Numbered from the stretch's first letter, positions 53,940 through 63,761 are shown. The stretch is DNA of 64,000 nt from Chthonomonadaceae bacterium (GCA_027450145.1 DAIDKH010000005.1:1-64000); one strand, 5' to 3'. Notes: generated by a model not told the origin, from the sequence alone. Program-made: numbers and translations.

Positions 53940-56015
53940 ATGAACCTTCAATTTGCTCAACTAATATTGTGGCTGCCGCTCCTTGGCTTTCTGTTTTGCA
54001 GCACTTCCGGTCTATACATAAAAGACCGGGCGCTGCAGAAGAGGCTCACCACTGTTATTGCTCCAGGCGTTGTGCTGGCATCTTTTGTCATTGCGCTGCT
54101 TGTGACCCTGCAATTCGGAAGCACATCGCGAGAGATCATTGCACTGATACCTGGTGCGTCGATTTATGATCCGTGGATCAGATTTGGTGGCTTTCGAGTT
54201 AACTTTAACGAAGTTATCGATCCGTTGTCTCTGGTAATGTCGCTAGTAGTTACCGGTGTCGGTGGACTTATACACGTCTATTCCGTTGGGTACATGAAGG
54301 ACGATCGGGATTACACCCGATTTTTTACCTACTTTAACCTGTTCATCTTCATGATGCTACTATTGGTATTGGGCGACAACTTTCTGCTCATGTTTGTGGG
54401 ATGGGAAGGTGTTGGCGTCTGCTCGTACCTACTTATTAGTTTTTGGTTCACGGATGAGGCGAATGCTCGCGCGGGCAACAAGGCCTTCATCGTCAATAGG
54501 GTGGGCGACCTGGGATTCTCGCTAGGAATTATGTCGATTTGGTCGTATTTTGGAACAGTTTCGTTTTATACGCCGCAGCACCGAGGCGTACTCGAACTTG
54601 CTAATCACGTCGGCCGCGTCCTGGATGTCACGGGAGCAGTTGTACCTACGACCGCGATAACAATGATCTGTCTATTGCTATTTGTGGGCGCAGTGGGCAA
54701 GAGTGCGCAAATTCCACTATTCGTATGGCTGCCAGACGCAATGGCAGGACCGACACCGGTTTCCGCACTAATTCATGCTGCTACAATGGTCACCGCCGGC
54801 GTCGTTATGTTGTCCCGCTGCTCTTTCCTGTTTGTTCACTCAGCGGTGGCACTGCAGGTAGTTGCGTGGGTGGGACTTGCGACCGCATTTGTAGCGGCAA
54901 CCATGGCGATGGTGCAAACCGACATCAAGAAGGTCCTTGCCTACTCCACGATTTCTCAACTCGGTTATATGTTTATGGCCTGCGGTGTGGGCGACTTTTC
55001 AGACGGTATATTCCACGTGGTGACGCACGCGTTCTTTAAGGCACTCCTATTCCTTGGCGCCGGAGCTGTAATTCACTCTATGCTGGGTGAACAGGATATG
55101 CGCAACATGGGGGGGCTGAAAAAGAAGCTGCCCGCCACGTGGGCCGTGATGATCATTGCAACCTACTCTATCGCTGGTTTCCCTCTACTCTCTGGTTTCT
55201 GGTCCAAGGACGCTATTCTCGATAGTGCCTCGCGCTCATTTGCCGGGGACGGCATGCTGCTGTACGCGGGCGGTGTGGTAACCGCATTTCTTACGGCATT
55301 TTACATGAACCGGTTGATGTGGAAAACATTCTACACCAAGGAACGATTTGCCGACGGTCATCTGCACGCTCATCAGCACGGTGATAGCGATGAAAGCGGA
55401 AGCCATGGCGATTCTCACGGGAACGGCAGTGTTCATCCGTCGCCATCAACAATGATGTGGCCGCTGTATATTCTGGCGGTGCTGGCGGCAGGGTTCGGCT
55501 GGTACGCGGGGCCCTATGGTCCAAACGGCGGCGACCTCCTCAGCAAGTTCCTTGCACCCAGTATTGCACCGTTATCGCTCGGTGGACTTCAGCCACAGCC
55601 TGGACTGTTGTCACCTATGGCGGGGTACCTGCTCTCTAGCATCGTTGCGATTGCGGGCCTTGTACTGGCCGCAGTTTTGTACGGCCGACGCATGGAGAGT
55701 GGCGCGATTCTTGAGCCGGCAGCAGCCGAAGCAAGCCCCCTGGTCTGGTTCCTGAAGAACAACTGGGGATTTGACGCGCTATATTCTGCGGTGTTCATAA
55801 GGGGTGGAGGTTTGCTCGCTGAGCGTGGGCTTATGCGGGGCGTGGAAACTGATACCATAAATGCCGCAGGAGATGGGCTCGCTAAATCGGTAGGTGGTAT
55901 TAGTCGCCTGCTTAGAAGAATTCAGACAGGATACGTTAGAAATTATGCGCTAGTTATGCTGATCGGCGCTGTCACCCTTATGGTTGGCATGCTGGTTGGT
56001 GTAATGCAGCACTGA
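53940..56015 (+). CDS. nuoL: NADH-quinone oxidoreductase subunit L
   Basis: Largest antiporter-like membrane subunit of complex I, with the lateral helix at the distal end. The conserved core includes DPLSLVMSLVVTGVGGLIHVYSVGYM, FLLMFVGWEGVGVCSYLLISFWF and LPDAMAGPTPVSALIHAATMVTAGV. Length is 691 residues, within range. A histidine-rich loop (residues about 465-505, including HLHAHQHGDSDESGSHGDSH) interrupts the hydrophobic C-terminal part and is unusual in size. The ATG at 53940 lies 18 bases after nuoK. Confidence 0.92.
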   Translation: MNLQFAQLILWLPLLGFLFCSTSGLYIKDRALQKRLTTVIAPGVVLASFVIALLVTLQFGSTSREIIALIPGASIYDPWIRFGGFRVNFNEVIDPLSLVMSLVVTGVGGLIHVYSVGYMKDDRDYTRFFTYFNLFIFMMLLLVLGDNFLLMFVGWEGVGVCSYLLISFWFTDEANARAGNKAFIVNRVGDLGFSLGIMSIWSYFGTVSFYTPQHRGVLELANHVGRVLDVTGAVVPTTAITMICLLLFVGAVGKSAQIPLFVWLPDAMAGPTPVSALIHAATMVTAGVVMLSRCSFLFVHSAVALQVVAWVGLATAFVAATMAMVQTDIKKVLAYSTISQLGYMFMACGVGDFSDGIFHVVTHAFFKALLFLGAGAVIHSMLGEQDMRNMGGLKKKLPATWAVMIIATYSIAGFPLLSGFWSKDAILDSASRSFAGDGMLLYAGGVVTAFLTAFYMNRLMWKTFYTKERFADGHLHAHQHGDSDESGSHGDSHGNGSVHPSPSTMMWPLYILAVLAAGFGWYAGPYGPNGGDLLSKFLAPSIAPLSLGGLQPQPGLLSPMAGYLLSSIVAIAGLVLAAVLYGRRMESGAILEPAAAEASPLVWFLKNNWGFDALYSAVFIRGGGLLAERGLMRGVETDTINAAGDGLAKSVGGISRLLRRIQTGYVRNYALVMLIGAVTLMVGMLVGVMQH

Positions 56016-56023
56016 GGCCTTTC

Positions 56024-58168
56024 ATGCAGATGCAAATTACCGGCATACTTAGTTTGTTGCTCTTTACGCCTATTGTAGGAGCAATTATACTAATGCTTCT
56101 GCCCAAACCTGGACAAAATGTAGAAAACGACAGCGTCGATTTTGGCGCCATGGCTGTTAACAGCGTCGGCATTGGGTTTGCTGCGTTAACTCTCGTTCTC
56201 GCCTGCCTTCTTTTCGTAGGTTACCATGGCAGCATCTTTGGTAACATGATGAGCGGCGTGGGTGGTGGAATACAGTTTGCTGAGAAGTACAATTGGATCC
56301 CTATGGGGGCCCATCACTGGCTCCACTGGCATTTAGGTGCAGATGGTTTTAGCGTTCTGTTAGTGTTGCTTACTACTTTTGTTATTCTCCTAAGCATAAT
56401 CTATACTACACGCACGAGCACCAATTCCCGGGAGATTATTGCGCTTCTGTTGTTGTTGGAAGCAGCCATTACGGGTGTTTACCTTGCCTTAAATCTGGTA
56501 CTGTTTTATGTCTTCTTCGAGGCAACTCTCATACCTACGTACCTGCTCATTGGTATGTTCGGCGGGCCCCGCAGAGCCTACGCTGCAATTAAGTTCTTCA
56601 TCTACACATTTGTTGGCAGCATCCTTATGCTTTTGGCGATCGCCTCGGTCTACCACTATGCTGGATCCCTTAGCATAATTGACCTGTCAAACCCGATGTC
56701 AGCGCCTTACCATGCGCTGCATGCGTTGCCGTCTTCTACCCTGATGTTGATGGCGGGTGCGTTCCTGTTAGCTTTCACGATTAAAACCGCAGTATTCCCG
56801 TTTCACGCATGGTTGCCTGATGCATATACCCAGGCGCCAGTTGTAGGGAGCGCGGCCCTGGTATTGCTAAAGATGGGTATCTTTGGCTATGTGCGCATCG
56901 CCATCCCCATTTTTCCACAGCAATGCATCACGTTCGCTCCACTGATGATTGTATTGGCAGTTGCTTCCATCCTCTACGGATCTCTTCTCGCAGCAGCCCA
57001 AAAGGACGCCCGATTTGTAATCGCATATTCCAGCGTCGCGCACTTGGGATTTGTTGTACTAGGAATCTTCACGTTCACCAGGGTGGGTATGATGGGCGCG
57101 ATGATTCAGAACTTTAACCACGGTATTTTTACGCCGATGCTGTTCCTTGGGTTAGGTATGCTTGCTGAGCGTACGGGGACAATGGATTTAAAGGAGCTTG
57201 GCGGCTTAAAGCGCGTGTTACCGGTATTCGCTACCATGATGCTCCTTGCAACTTTGGCTAGCGTAGCTGCGCCACTCTTCAGCGGCTTCGTTGGAGAATT
57301 TCCCATTTTGCTCGGCAGCTGGACTAGCGGTATTACGCACTCTGTTGGTGGTTACTGGCCCACAGCCCTTGCGGCATGCGGCACGATCCTTTCAGCAGTC
57401 TACATGCTTTGGTGGTTCCAGCGTATCATGCTTGGCCCTGTGGGGTCACCGAAGTTTCGGGAAATCTCAGATCTCAACACGCGGGAATGGCTGGTGCTTA
57501 CGCCGATGGCGGTCATGATCTTTTGGGTGGGTATTGGCAGCCCATTCTGGACGAGCCGCATGCAGAGCGCTGTCAGCAACGTATTGCCAGTGAGTACCGA
57601 GAACGTTGAGCAGTCCTTACCTGTTTCGGTTATGTTGACAGACATGCGCGAGCGCACCGCTGGTGGAGTATTGAGTCATCCAATTAACGGGTTTCTCGTG
57701 ACCGCACCGGATTACCACTCCAGCACAGTCGTAAATCAATTCATGCCGCACCAACCTCTTCATATGCCGGTACCCGTACTACAGCGCCCTGCCACTAGGA
57801 GGCAGATGAGGGCTCCTAATGCTTACTCCGGTGTGTTGAGAGGCCCTGGAACAGGCACCTTGCGTGGTCCAACCGGAGCTGCGGCTAATCCACTGCCGAA
57901 TCCTGGGCAACAGGCACGACAGGCGCGAAAACCAATTGGTGCAGGAATGCAGGTTGGACCGGCTCCTTGGCTCATGGGTGGTAAAGCTACCGGGGCTAAT
58001 TCTATGCCAACAGGAGAGGCTGCAAAGCCTACGCTAGGTTTCGGCCAAGCTAACAGCGGAACCAGAAAAATAAATTCGGTTCGCGATCACAGCGTTCCTG
58101 CTCCCGCGGTTCCCGCAAATCCAAATGCGCCGACAACAGACAACAAATCGGGAGGCTTATCCAGGTGA
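56024..58168 (+). CDS. nuoM: NADH-quinone oxidoreductase subunit M with long C-terminal tail
   Basis: Antiporter-like membrane subunit. The core of about 510 residues has ADGFSVLLVLLTTFVILLS, VFFEATLIPTYLLIGMFGGPRRAYAAIKFF and TAVFPFHAWLPDAYTQAPVVGSA, normal for NuoM. After the last helix (near residue 510) comes a tail of about 200 residues, rich in Pro, Gly, Ala, Asn and Gln and without hydrophobic helices. This makes 714 residues against the usual 500 or so. The tail might be exposed beside the membrane or serve assembly. The stop overlaps the nuoN start by four bases. Confidence 0.9.
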   Translation: MQMQITGILSLLLFTPIVGAIILMLLPKPGQNVENDSVDFGAMAVNSVGIGFAALTLVLACLLFVGYHGSIFGNMMSGVGGGIQFAEKYNWIPMGAHHWLHWHLGADGFSVLLVLLTTFVILLSIIYTTRTSTNSREIIALLLLLEAAITGVYLALNLVLFYVFFEATLIPTYLLIGMFGGPRRAYAAIKFFIYTFVGSILMLLAIASVYHYAGSLSIIDLSNPMSAPYHALHALPSSTLMLMAGAFLLAFTIKTAVFPFHAWLPDAYTQAPVVGSAALVLLKMGIFGYVRIAIPIFPQQCITFAPLMIVLAVASILYGSLLAAAQKDARFVIAYSSVAHLGFVVLGIFTFTRVGMMGAMIQNFNHGIFTPMLFLGLGMLAERTGTMDLKELGGLKRVLPVFATMMLLATLASVAAPLFSGFVGEFPILLGSWTSGITHSVGGYWPTALAACGTILSAVYMLWWFQRIMLGPVGSPKFREISDLNTREWLVLTPMAVMIFWVGIGSPFWTSRMQSAVSNVLPVSTENVEQSLPVSVMLTDMRERTAGGVLSHPINGFLVTAPDYHSSTVVNQFMPHQPLHMPVPVLQRPATRRQMRAPNAYSGVLRGPGTGTLRGPTGAAANPLPNPGQQARQARKPIGAGMQVGPAPWLMGGKATGANSMPTGEAAKPTLGFGQANSGTRKINSVRDHSVPAPAVPANPNAPTTDNKSGGLSR

Positions 58169-59658
58169 CCAATCTTCAGAGCCTGAATGCAATTCTGCCT
58201 GTGGTTATCATTGCTATTACAGGTATGGTGGTACTACTTGGCGAGTCGTGTCTCGCGTTTTGGCGACGATCTACCTCAGCCAGCGGCATTGTGAGCTTTG
58301 TTGGCATTCTTATTGCAGGCATGGTGGCGCTCTTTCGTTTGGACCAGCCGATGCTTCATTTTAAAGCGTTCAATGGAGCGCTTGCCGTAGGTCCTTTCAC
58401 ACAGGCGTGTACGCTGATCCTTCTTCTAGTTTCAGGCTTATCCGTTCTGGTAGCACTTACCTACCTGGATAATCGCGGATTGAATCAGGGCGAGTACTAT
58501 GCGCTGTTGTTGTTTGCCACTTGCGGCGCCATACTCATGTGTGCTGCGAATGACCTGATAGTGCTGTTTGTTTCAGTCGAGTTGTTGTCGGTGGCATTGT
58601 ACATTCTTACTGGATTCGCGAAAACTGACAAGAAGGGACAGGAAGCTGCGCTTAAGTACTTCCTGCTCGGGTCATTTGCTGCGGGCTTCCTGCTTTACGG
58701 TATCGCATTGGTATTTGGTGGCACGTCGATTAGCGGTCTAATTGGCACTACCAATCTTACTCTTATGACGGCACGCATCCCCGATACCCCTTCGTTTATG
58801 TTTATGGCTGGGTTAGCGTTAGTGTTAGTTGGTATTGGGTTTAAGGCCGCTCTGGCACCCTTCCACATGTGGGCTCCTGATGTGTATCAGGGGGCGCCAA
58901 CTTCCGTCACTGGATTTATGGCAACTGCGGTGAAAATCGGTGCTTTTGCTGCCTTGCTGCGCCTCATTTCGCATCTTACGGGAATTGCGCACTTTTGGCT
59001 GCCTGCACTGGAAGTAATTGCTGTTTTGACAATGGTGGTTGGCAATCTAATGGCTGTCACACAGACGAACGTTAAGCGTATGCTAGCGTATTCCTCTGTA
59101 GCGCACGCGGGTTACCTGCTGATAGCTGTCTGCGCCTGTGCTAGTACCAGCGCAAGGCCCGAGGCACTGCAAGCTGGGCTGTTTTACCTACTTGCCTATG
59201 GATTGATGACGATGGGCGCTTTCTCGGTTCTCGTATACTTAAGTAGTAGAAACCACGATTGTGAAACTGTGCAAGACATTGCAGGTCTGGTGAAGAAGGA
59301 ACCGCTGGCCGCGTACCTGATGGCAGTGTTCATGCTATCGCTGGGAGGTATTCCGCCAACTATGGGGTTTGTTGGAAAGTGGCTACTGTTTTCCGCGGCT
59401 ATGCAAGCCCATCTGGTTGCCCTGGCGGTCACTCTGGCGGTCGTGAGTATGGTAGCAGTATTTTATTATCTGCGAATTATATGGACTATGTGCTTTCAGG
59501 ATGCGGGATCCGATACACTGGTGTCGACCTCTGTGGCGCCTACAGGTGCACAGGTTACCATCGTAGTTGCAGCCGCCATGTCGCTGATACTAGGAGTGCT
59601 ACCTGCTATTGTGCACCCTATGCTTTCTGCTGCGCAAACACTCGTACAACATTTGTGA
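58165..59658 (+). CDS. nuoN: NADH-quinone oxidoreductase subunit N
   Basis: Third antiporter-like subunit of complex I. Conserved blocks: LLSVALYILTGFAKTDKKGQEAALKYFLLGSFAAGFLLYG (in pieces), HMWAPDVYQGAPTSVTGFM, and RMLAYSSVAHAGYLLI. It has about fourteen membrane helices and 497 residues, as expected. The start is GTG at 58165, overlapping the nuoM stop (GTGA) with GGAGG upstream, which indicates translational coupling. It ends the nuo series in the order G-H-J-K-L-M-N. Confidence 0.92.
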   Translation: MTNLQSLNAILPVVIIAITGMVVLLGESCLAFWRRSTSASGIVSFVGILIAGMVALFRLDQPMLHFKAFNGALAVGPFTQACTLILLLVSGLSVLVALTYLDNRGLNQGEYYALLLFATCGAILMCAANDLIVLFVSVELLSVALYILTGFAKTDKKGQEAALKYFLLGSFAAGFLLYGIALVFGGTSISGLIGTTNLTLMTARIPDTPSFMFMAGLALVLVGIGFKAALAPFHMWAPDVYQGAPTSVTGFMATAVKIGAFAALLRLISHLTGIAHFWLPALEVIAVLTMVVGNLMAVTQTNVKRMLAYSSVAHAGYLLIAVCACASTSARPEALQAGLFYLLAYGLMTMGAFSVLVYLSSRNHDCETVQDIAGLVKKEPLAAYLMAVFMLSLGGIPPTMGFVGKWLLFSAAMQAHLVALAVTLAVVSMVAVFYYLRIIWTMCFQDAGSDTLVSTSVAPTGAQVTIVVAAAMSLILGVLPAIVHPMLSAAQTLVQHL

Positions 59659-59667
59659 GGCCCTTGT

Positions 59668-60054
59668 ATGCAACGCATTCACTGCACGGATATTATCTGC
59701 AGGGTGATTGGCTTGGTGGTATTCTGCGTGGGTGTCGGGTTGCTTGTAACGGTCTTTACAATTGCTTACAGGCTGTTTAATTCGTCACCTGCCCAAGTGC
59801 TGGGGATCACATTTACTGGCAATCCTCACAAAGATCCTGGCGCCGCCACTATAGGCTCTCAATTTGGGTGGCTGCTATTTCGAATAGGGTTTTTGTTGTT
59901 AATGTCGCTTGCAGGATCATTGGTTGCTCAAAAAGGTGTTAATCTCTATCTAAGTGTTTCGCAGAGTTTTCCACTTTTGGGTGGTACCGGTGGTCGGAAG
60001 GGCACGAAGTCTCCACCCCAGGATAATGAACTGGACGACCACGCATCGGCGTAA
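59668..60054 (+). CDS. Small two-helix membrane protein of unknown function
   Basis: A 128-residue product with two hydrophobic helices (near residues 10-32 and 68-88). The C-terminus (GGRKGTKSPPQDNELDDHASA) is hydrophilic. It starts nine bases after nuoN, so it is probably cotranscribed with complex I genes. I recognise no family. It may be an accessory or assembly factor for complex I, but nothing in the sequence shows this. Confidence 0.65.
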   Translation: MQRIHCTDIICRVIGLVVFCVGVGLLVTVFTIAYRLFNSSPAQVLGITFTGNPHKDPGAATIGSQFGWLLFRIGFLLLMSLAGSLVAQKGVNLYLSVSQSFPLLGGTGGRKGTKSPPQDNELDDHASA

Positions 60055-60529
60055 GGTCCAACAAGGTGTTCAGCCGCAAGTGGAGCCGCTGTAATATAAC
60101 CCTATGGGACCCGAGTGCCTGCGCTGTGACGATATTTCACCACGCGTCCAGACGGTATCGCCTCATGTACTGCCCGATGCCGGTAGTCTCTACTTCCTCC
60201 GCAATTACATGCTCACCGCGGCTAATATCAGTACATGCAGCGGTTATTAGGTCCTTATAACAGCCAAGGCTCGAAGCGTCTGTAGTGGTCGCCCCATCTA
60301 AAGACTTCTCCTTGACGGCAGTTGGCTGCTGCCGCAAACTAGACAGTCTGGTAATCAGCAAGCGAAATTAATAGGGATGGCCCTGCGCGCAGGTACCAGA
60401 TAGGTGTGGGAATTGACCAACAGGGTGTATGCCAAGTATGCACGGCGACAAAAGTGTGGTTGGTTTGCTGCCCGCGTGATGAATGTGAATGGTTGCGGGC
60501 AGCAGGATGTTAAGATGTGCGCAAAAGCG
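60055..60529. other. Intergenic region between the nuo cluster and the propeller lipoprotein
   Basis: About 475 bases with short frames on both strands (for example 60137-60361 minus, 74 codons) that show no family resemblance, no good ribosome binding site and no coupling. No clear terminator seen. I cannot support a gene here. Confidence 0.45.
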
Positions 60530-61675
60530 CTACTTGGAGAGAACCTTTACGGTGTTGTCATTCCTATCGGTGAAGTAGACCTTTAGGTTGCCTGCGCCGT
60601 CATTTGTAACGGCTATGCCGAACAATGCGGAATTTGCGCCGGTACTGGTGTCCACTATTGCCGGGTCTACAGTCTTGACGCCTACAATCCCTTTAGTAGC
60701 GGGATCTAGTTCCACAATGGTGTTTCGTTTCTGGTTTGCGATTATTAGGTCATTATTAAAGGGATTGATAGCCAGACCCGCAGGTTGATCTAGGTAGGTG
60801 GCATTAGTGTCAGTGTATACCAGGATCACGTTGCTCAGTGTATTACTGGCGGTTGCCGTCGTGCTGTTGGGTATAGCAAATATCGTGTTGTTGTAGCCGT
60901 TGGCGATATACAGCGTGTCATCCGTACCGTGTGCAAGACCTATCGGCCCTACTGCTGTTCCGCCGTACCCACTCAATGTACTTCCAATAGAGCCGCTAAT
61001 AACGTCGTACGTGTATGTAGCTGGCCCACCGTTGGTGCCCGGGATTACGTTAATTCGCACCACTTGGCCCGTGGAGGCGTTGGTAGTAAAAAAGCAGTTA
61101 CGTCCACCGTAGTCTCCGTTGTAAACTTCACCCCAGCCGTATTGCACTGTGGGGTCGGTAAGTAGATCCGCCTGGGTACTGGTCGGCGTTACTATCTGGG
61201 TGCCTCCATTGGATGTTGGGGTTCCTAATCCCAGGTTAGATGCCCACAGGTAACCATTTGCGGTGTTGAATGCGAAGGCCGATGGACCGCTTAGCCCGCC
61301 GGTATCGTTAAAGACATTTACAGGCTTACCTGTCGTTACATCCTCAATCGTTGTCCCTGCACCCATTGTTCCTGCACTGTTACTGAAATTTCCGACAACG
61401 ACGTCATCTGGTTGGATGTGGCCCGAAACGTGATCGGCAACGAACGTAGAAGAAGCTGGCGGGGCAATAGCAATCGCTCGGGGGTCTTTATCGCCATTGG
61501 CCACATCAATTGTGCTTGATAGGGTGGTGATCGTATTGAGGCCGCCAATGGTTTGTGGGCTGGTCGAGAGCGAGGAACCGCCGCCGCAGCCGGCAACCAA
61601 CAGACTTAGCGATAAGCTCGCGGTAACAACGGTCAATCGAGTGATGAATGAAGCATCAGGCTTCGAAACGGTCAT
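60530..61675 (-). CDS. Beta-propeller-like lipoprotein
   Basis: Exported lipoprotein: the signal peptide ends with lipobox LVAGC near residue 29, then a Gly/Ser linker. The rest (about 345 residues) shows NHL/SMP-30-type repeats such as IGLAHGTDDTLYIANGYNNTIFAIP, PAGLAINPFNNDLIIANQKRNTIVEL and DGAGNLKVYFTDRNDNTVKVL, predicting a beta-propeller with strand pairs. Such proteins often bind sugars or serve in adhesion. AAGGAG stands seven bases before the ATG. It is transcribed divergently from dtd. Function is unknown. Confidence 0.75.
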   Translation of the reverse strand: MTVSKPDASFITRLTVVTASLSLSLLVAGCGGGSSLSTSPQTIGGLNTITTLSSTIDVANGDKDPRAIAIAPPASSTFVADHVSGHIQPDDVVVGNFSNSAGTMGAGTTIEDVTTGKPVNVFNDTGGLSGPSAFAFNTANGYLWASNLGLGTPTSNGGTQIVTPTSTQADLLTDPTVQYGWGEVYNGDYGGRNCFFTTNASTGQVVRINVIPGTNGGPATYTYDVISGSIGSTLSGYGGTAVGPIGLAHGTDDTLYIANGYNNTIFAIPNSTTATASNTLSNVILVYTDTNATYLDQPAGLAINPFNNDLIIANQKRNTIVELDPATKGIVGVKTVDPAIVDTSTGANSALFGIAVTNDGAGNLKVYFTDRNDNTVKVLSK

Positions 61676-61885
61676 CTATATCTCCTTATTAATGAACGGC
61701 GCGACGGTGACCCCGGGTTGACCGGGCCAGCTAAGAAGTGGAGCACCGGAACCTGGTGGCAGCAAATTAGCCGCAATGGGGGGACCAGGATTAAAGCGGA
61801 TTCGTTTGCCGTTAGGTTTCGCTCATAATAACATTGTAGCAATGAATTGGTACAATATGTACGATCATCAGGAGTATTACACCAA

Positions 61886-62347
61886 ATGAGAGCCGTGGTA
61901 CAGCGCGTAAAATCCGCATCCGTGGTGGTACACGACGAGGTAGGACACGAGGAGATCGCCTGCATTGGTCCCGGATACGTTGTCTTGTTGGGTGTATCTA
62001 CAGACGATAGCCAGGAAGACGCCGCATGGATGGCAGATAAGCTCGCGGGTCTTCGTGTCATGAGTGATGAGGATGGCAGAATGAACTGCTCCCTTGCCGA
62101 TTGCAACGGTGAAATGCTATTGGTTTCCAATTTCACGCTGATGGGTGATTGCCGTAAAGGGCGTCGACCCGCATTTACCGCCGCGGCTGCCAGTGAATAT
62201 GCTGAGAAACTGTTTAATATGACGGCTGAGGGAGTAGTGAACACTGGTATTCCTGTAAGTACGGGTCGGTTTGGAGCCGATATGCAGGTTCAAATTGCAA
62301 ATGACGGCCCGGTCACACTGCTATTAGACAGCAAAAAGATGTTTTAG
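61886..62347 (+). CDS. dtd: D-aminoacyl-tRNA deacylase
   Basis: Removes D-amino acids mischarged on tRNA. The 153-residue product shows MRAVVQRVKSASVVV at the N-terminus, the catalytic-site segment VSNFTLMGDCRKGRRPAF (SQFTL in most members, here SNFTL) and IANDGPVTLLLDS with the GlyPro motif that excludes L-aminoacyl tRNAs. The ATG at 61886 is used, with AGGAG at 61869-61873; 13 codons of upstream frame are not conserved. It is divergent from the propeller lipoprotein gene and is followed by the antiporter gene. Confidence 0.92.
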   Translation: MRAVVQRVKSASVVVHDEVGHEEIACIGPGYVVLLGVSTDDSQEDAAWMADKLAGLRVMSDEDGRMNCSLADCNGEMLLVSNFTLMGDCRKGRRPAFTAAAASEYAEKLFNMTAEGVVNTGIPVSTGRFGADMQVQIANDGPVTLLLDSKKMF

Positions 62348-62461
62348 TTTGCACCTTTAGAAGGGTGAATTGTTACATTTTTGCAGGAACAATGTCGTTT
62401 CATCTCTGCCCCGTCACAGTATAACATTTACTACGAAGACGAAGCCTCTGGGAGGTTCACC

Positions 62462-63667
62462 GTGGGGGAATTGACGATATCGACATTTATGTGGCTGCTG
62501 CTACTCGCCTTTGCAGTGTCCCTCTTTGCGGAAAAGCTACGCATTCCATATGCCCCTGCGCTTGCTATCACGGGCCTGGCGGCAGGCATGTTTCCTGTAC
62601 TTACCAAAGTGTCGCTGTCGCCTCACCTGCTTCTAGGTATTCTTCTGCCCCCGCTCCTCTTTGAGGGCGCCCTGCATTTAAAGGCAGCCTCATTGAAACG
62701 CGACATCGTTGCGGTTGCAATTTTGGCAACCCTTGGCACCATCGCGGCTGCATTTGTTACCGCTCTTGCGGAGCGACGCTTGTTGCACCTCCAATGGTCT
62801 GCCTGTCTTACCTTTGGATGCCTCATTGCAGCGACGGACCCTATTTCGGTAATTGCACTATTTCGAAGGATAGGTGCTCCGGATAGATTAACGCTTATTA
62901 TCGAGGCAGAGAGCCTGTTTAACGATGGAATGGCTGCTGCCCTGTACATGGCCGCGGTGGAGAGCTTCAGCCACGGAGCCAGCTTTAGCATAGTATCCAT
63001 TGGAGTGCCACTTCTTACCGGTGCCTTAGGCGGAGGTGTAATTGGGGCAGGCCTAGGCTGGGTATCTAGCAGAATTCATTCACATCTCGACGATCATCTT
63101 ATGGATCTTACCCTCACCGCGTTGCTCGTGTATGGCTCCTACGAGATCGCAAACACGCTTGGCGTTTCAGGTGTCATCGCCGTCATCTCGGCCGGAGTTG
63201 TGGCGGGAAATGCGGGTCTCTTTGGAACCATGACTGAAAAAGCCCGCGAATCCGTTCTCGCCTTTTGGGAGTTCGCTGCCTTTGTCGCCAATTCTCTGGT
63301 ATTTCTCCTCGTAGGGTTTACAGCCGCTCACTATCATTGGCTAAGCATGCCCTCGGTAGTTGTAGGCGCAATTTTAGGTGTCCTGTGCGGGCGGCTTACA
63401 ATCTATCCGCTGCTGTGGGTGAGCCACAGAGTGGGCAGTTCAATTCCCATATCCTGGCGGCACGTACTTTGGTGGGGTGGCTTGCGCGGCGCACTGTCGA
63501 TGGCGCTCGCTTTGGCGCTTCCGTCTGCATTCCCAGATCGCAGCGTAATTGTTTCAGCAACCTTTGGCGTGGTGGTATTCTCACTAATTGCACAGGGCCT
63601 TACTGTAAGCGTCCTGGTTGCCAAGCTGAAAATTGTTGCGACGCCGGGAGAAGAAGTCGAAGCTTAG
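62462..63667 (+). CDS. Na+/H+ antiporter, CPA1 family
   Basis: Membrane exchanger of sodium (or potassium) for protons. About twelve hydrophobic helices are seen. Family segments: LGILLPPLLFEGALHL, AATDPISVIALFRRIGAPDRL and IIEAESLFNDGMAAALYM (the conserved ion-site Asp and the ND pair), and WGGLRGALSMALALALP near the end. The GTG at 62462 is chosen because GGGAGG lies at 62450-62455 and the frame upstream of it is not membrane-like. The product is 401 residues, without a C-terminal cytoplasmic domain. It follows dtd on the same strand, with 114 bases between. Confidence 0.9.
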   Translation: MGELTISTFMWLLLLAFAVSLFAEKLRIPYAPALAITGLAAGMFPVLTKVSLSPHLLLGILLPPLLFEGALHLKAASLKRDIVAVAILATLGTIAAAFVTALAERRLLHLQWSACLTFGCLIAATDPISVIALFRRIGAPDRLTLIIEAESLFNDGMAAALYMAAVESFSHGASFSIVSIGVPLLTGALGGGVIGAGLGWVSSRIHSHLDDHLMDLTLTALLVYGSYEIANTLGVSGVIAVISAGVVAGNAGLFGTMTEKARESVLAFWEFAAFVANSLVFLLVGFTAAHYHWLSMPSVVVGAILGVLCGRLTIYPLLWVSHRVGSSIPISWRHVLWWGGLRGALSMALALALPSAFPDRSVIVSATFGVVVFSLIAQGLTVSVLVAKLKIVATPGEEVEA

Positions 63668-63725
63668 TTGGCAGCGGCTTCCATCGGTAGACACAAGGCG
63701 AACACATTGAAGCCGTTACAAATAA

Positions 63726-63761
63726 CCAGCCCCCTCGCTTAATCTTAAGTAAGGGGGCTGG
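63726..63761. terminator. Bidirectional terminator hairpin
   Basis: CCAGCCCCCT at 63726-63735 pairs with AGGGGGCTGG at 63752-63761, with an inner CTTA/TAAG pair. On the minus strand TTATTTGT follows, which suits the deacetylase-like gene ending at 63782; it may also stop the antiporter transcript. Confidence 0.75.

Noticed and set aside
60137-60586. Small frames in the gap after the nuo cluster (74 codons minus, 60 codons plus)
   Set aside because: No ribosome binding site, no family resemblance; the plus-strand one runs into the propeller lipoprotein gene on the opposite strand.
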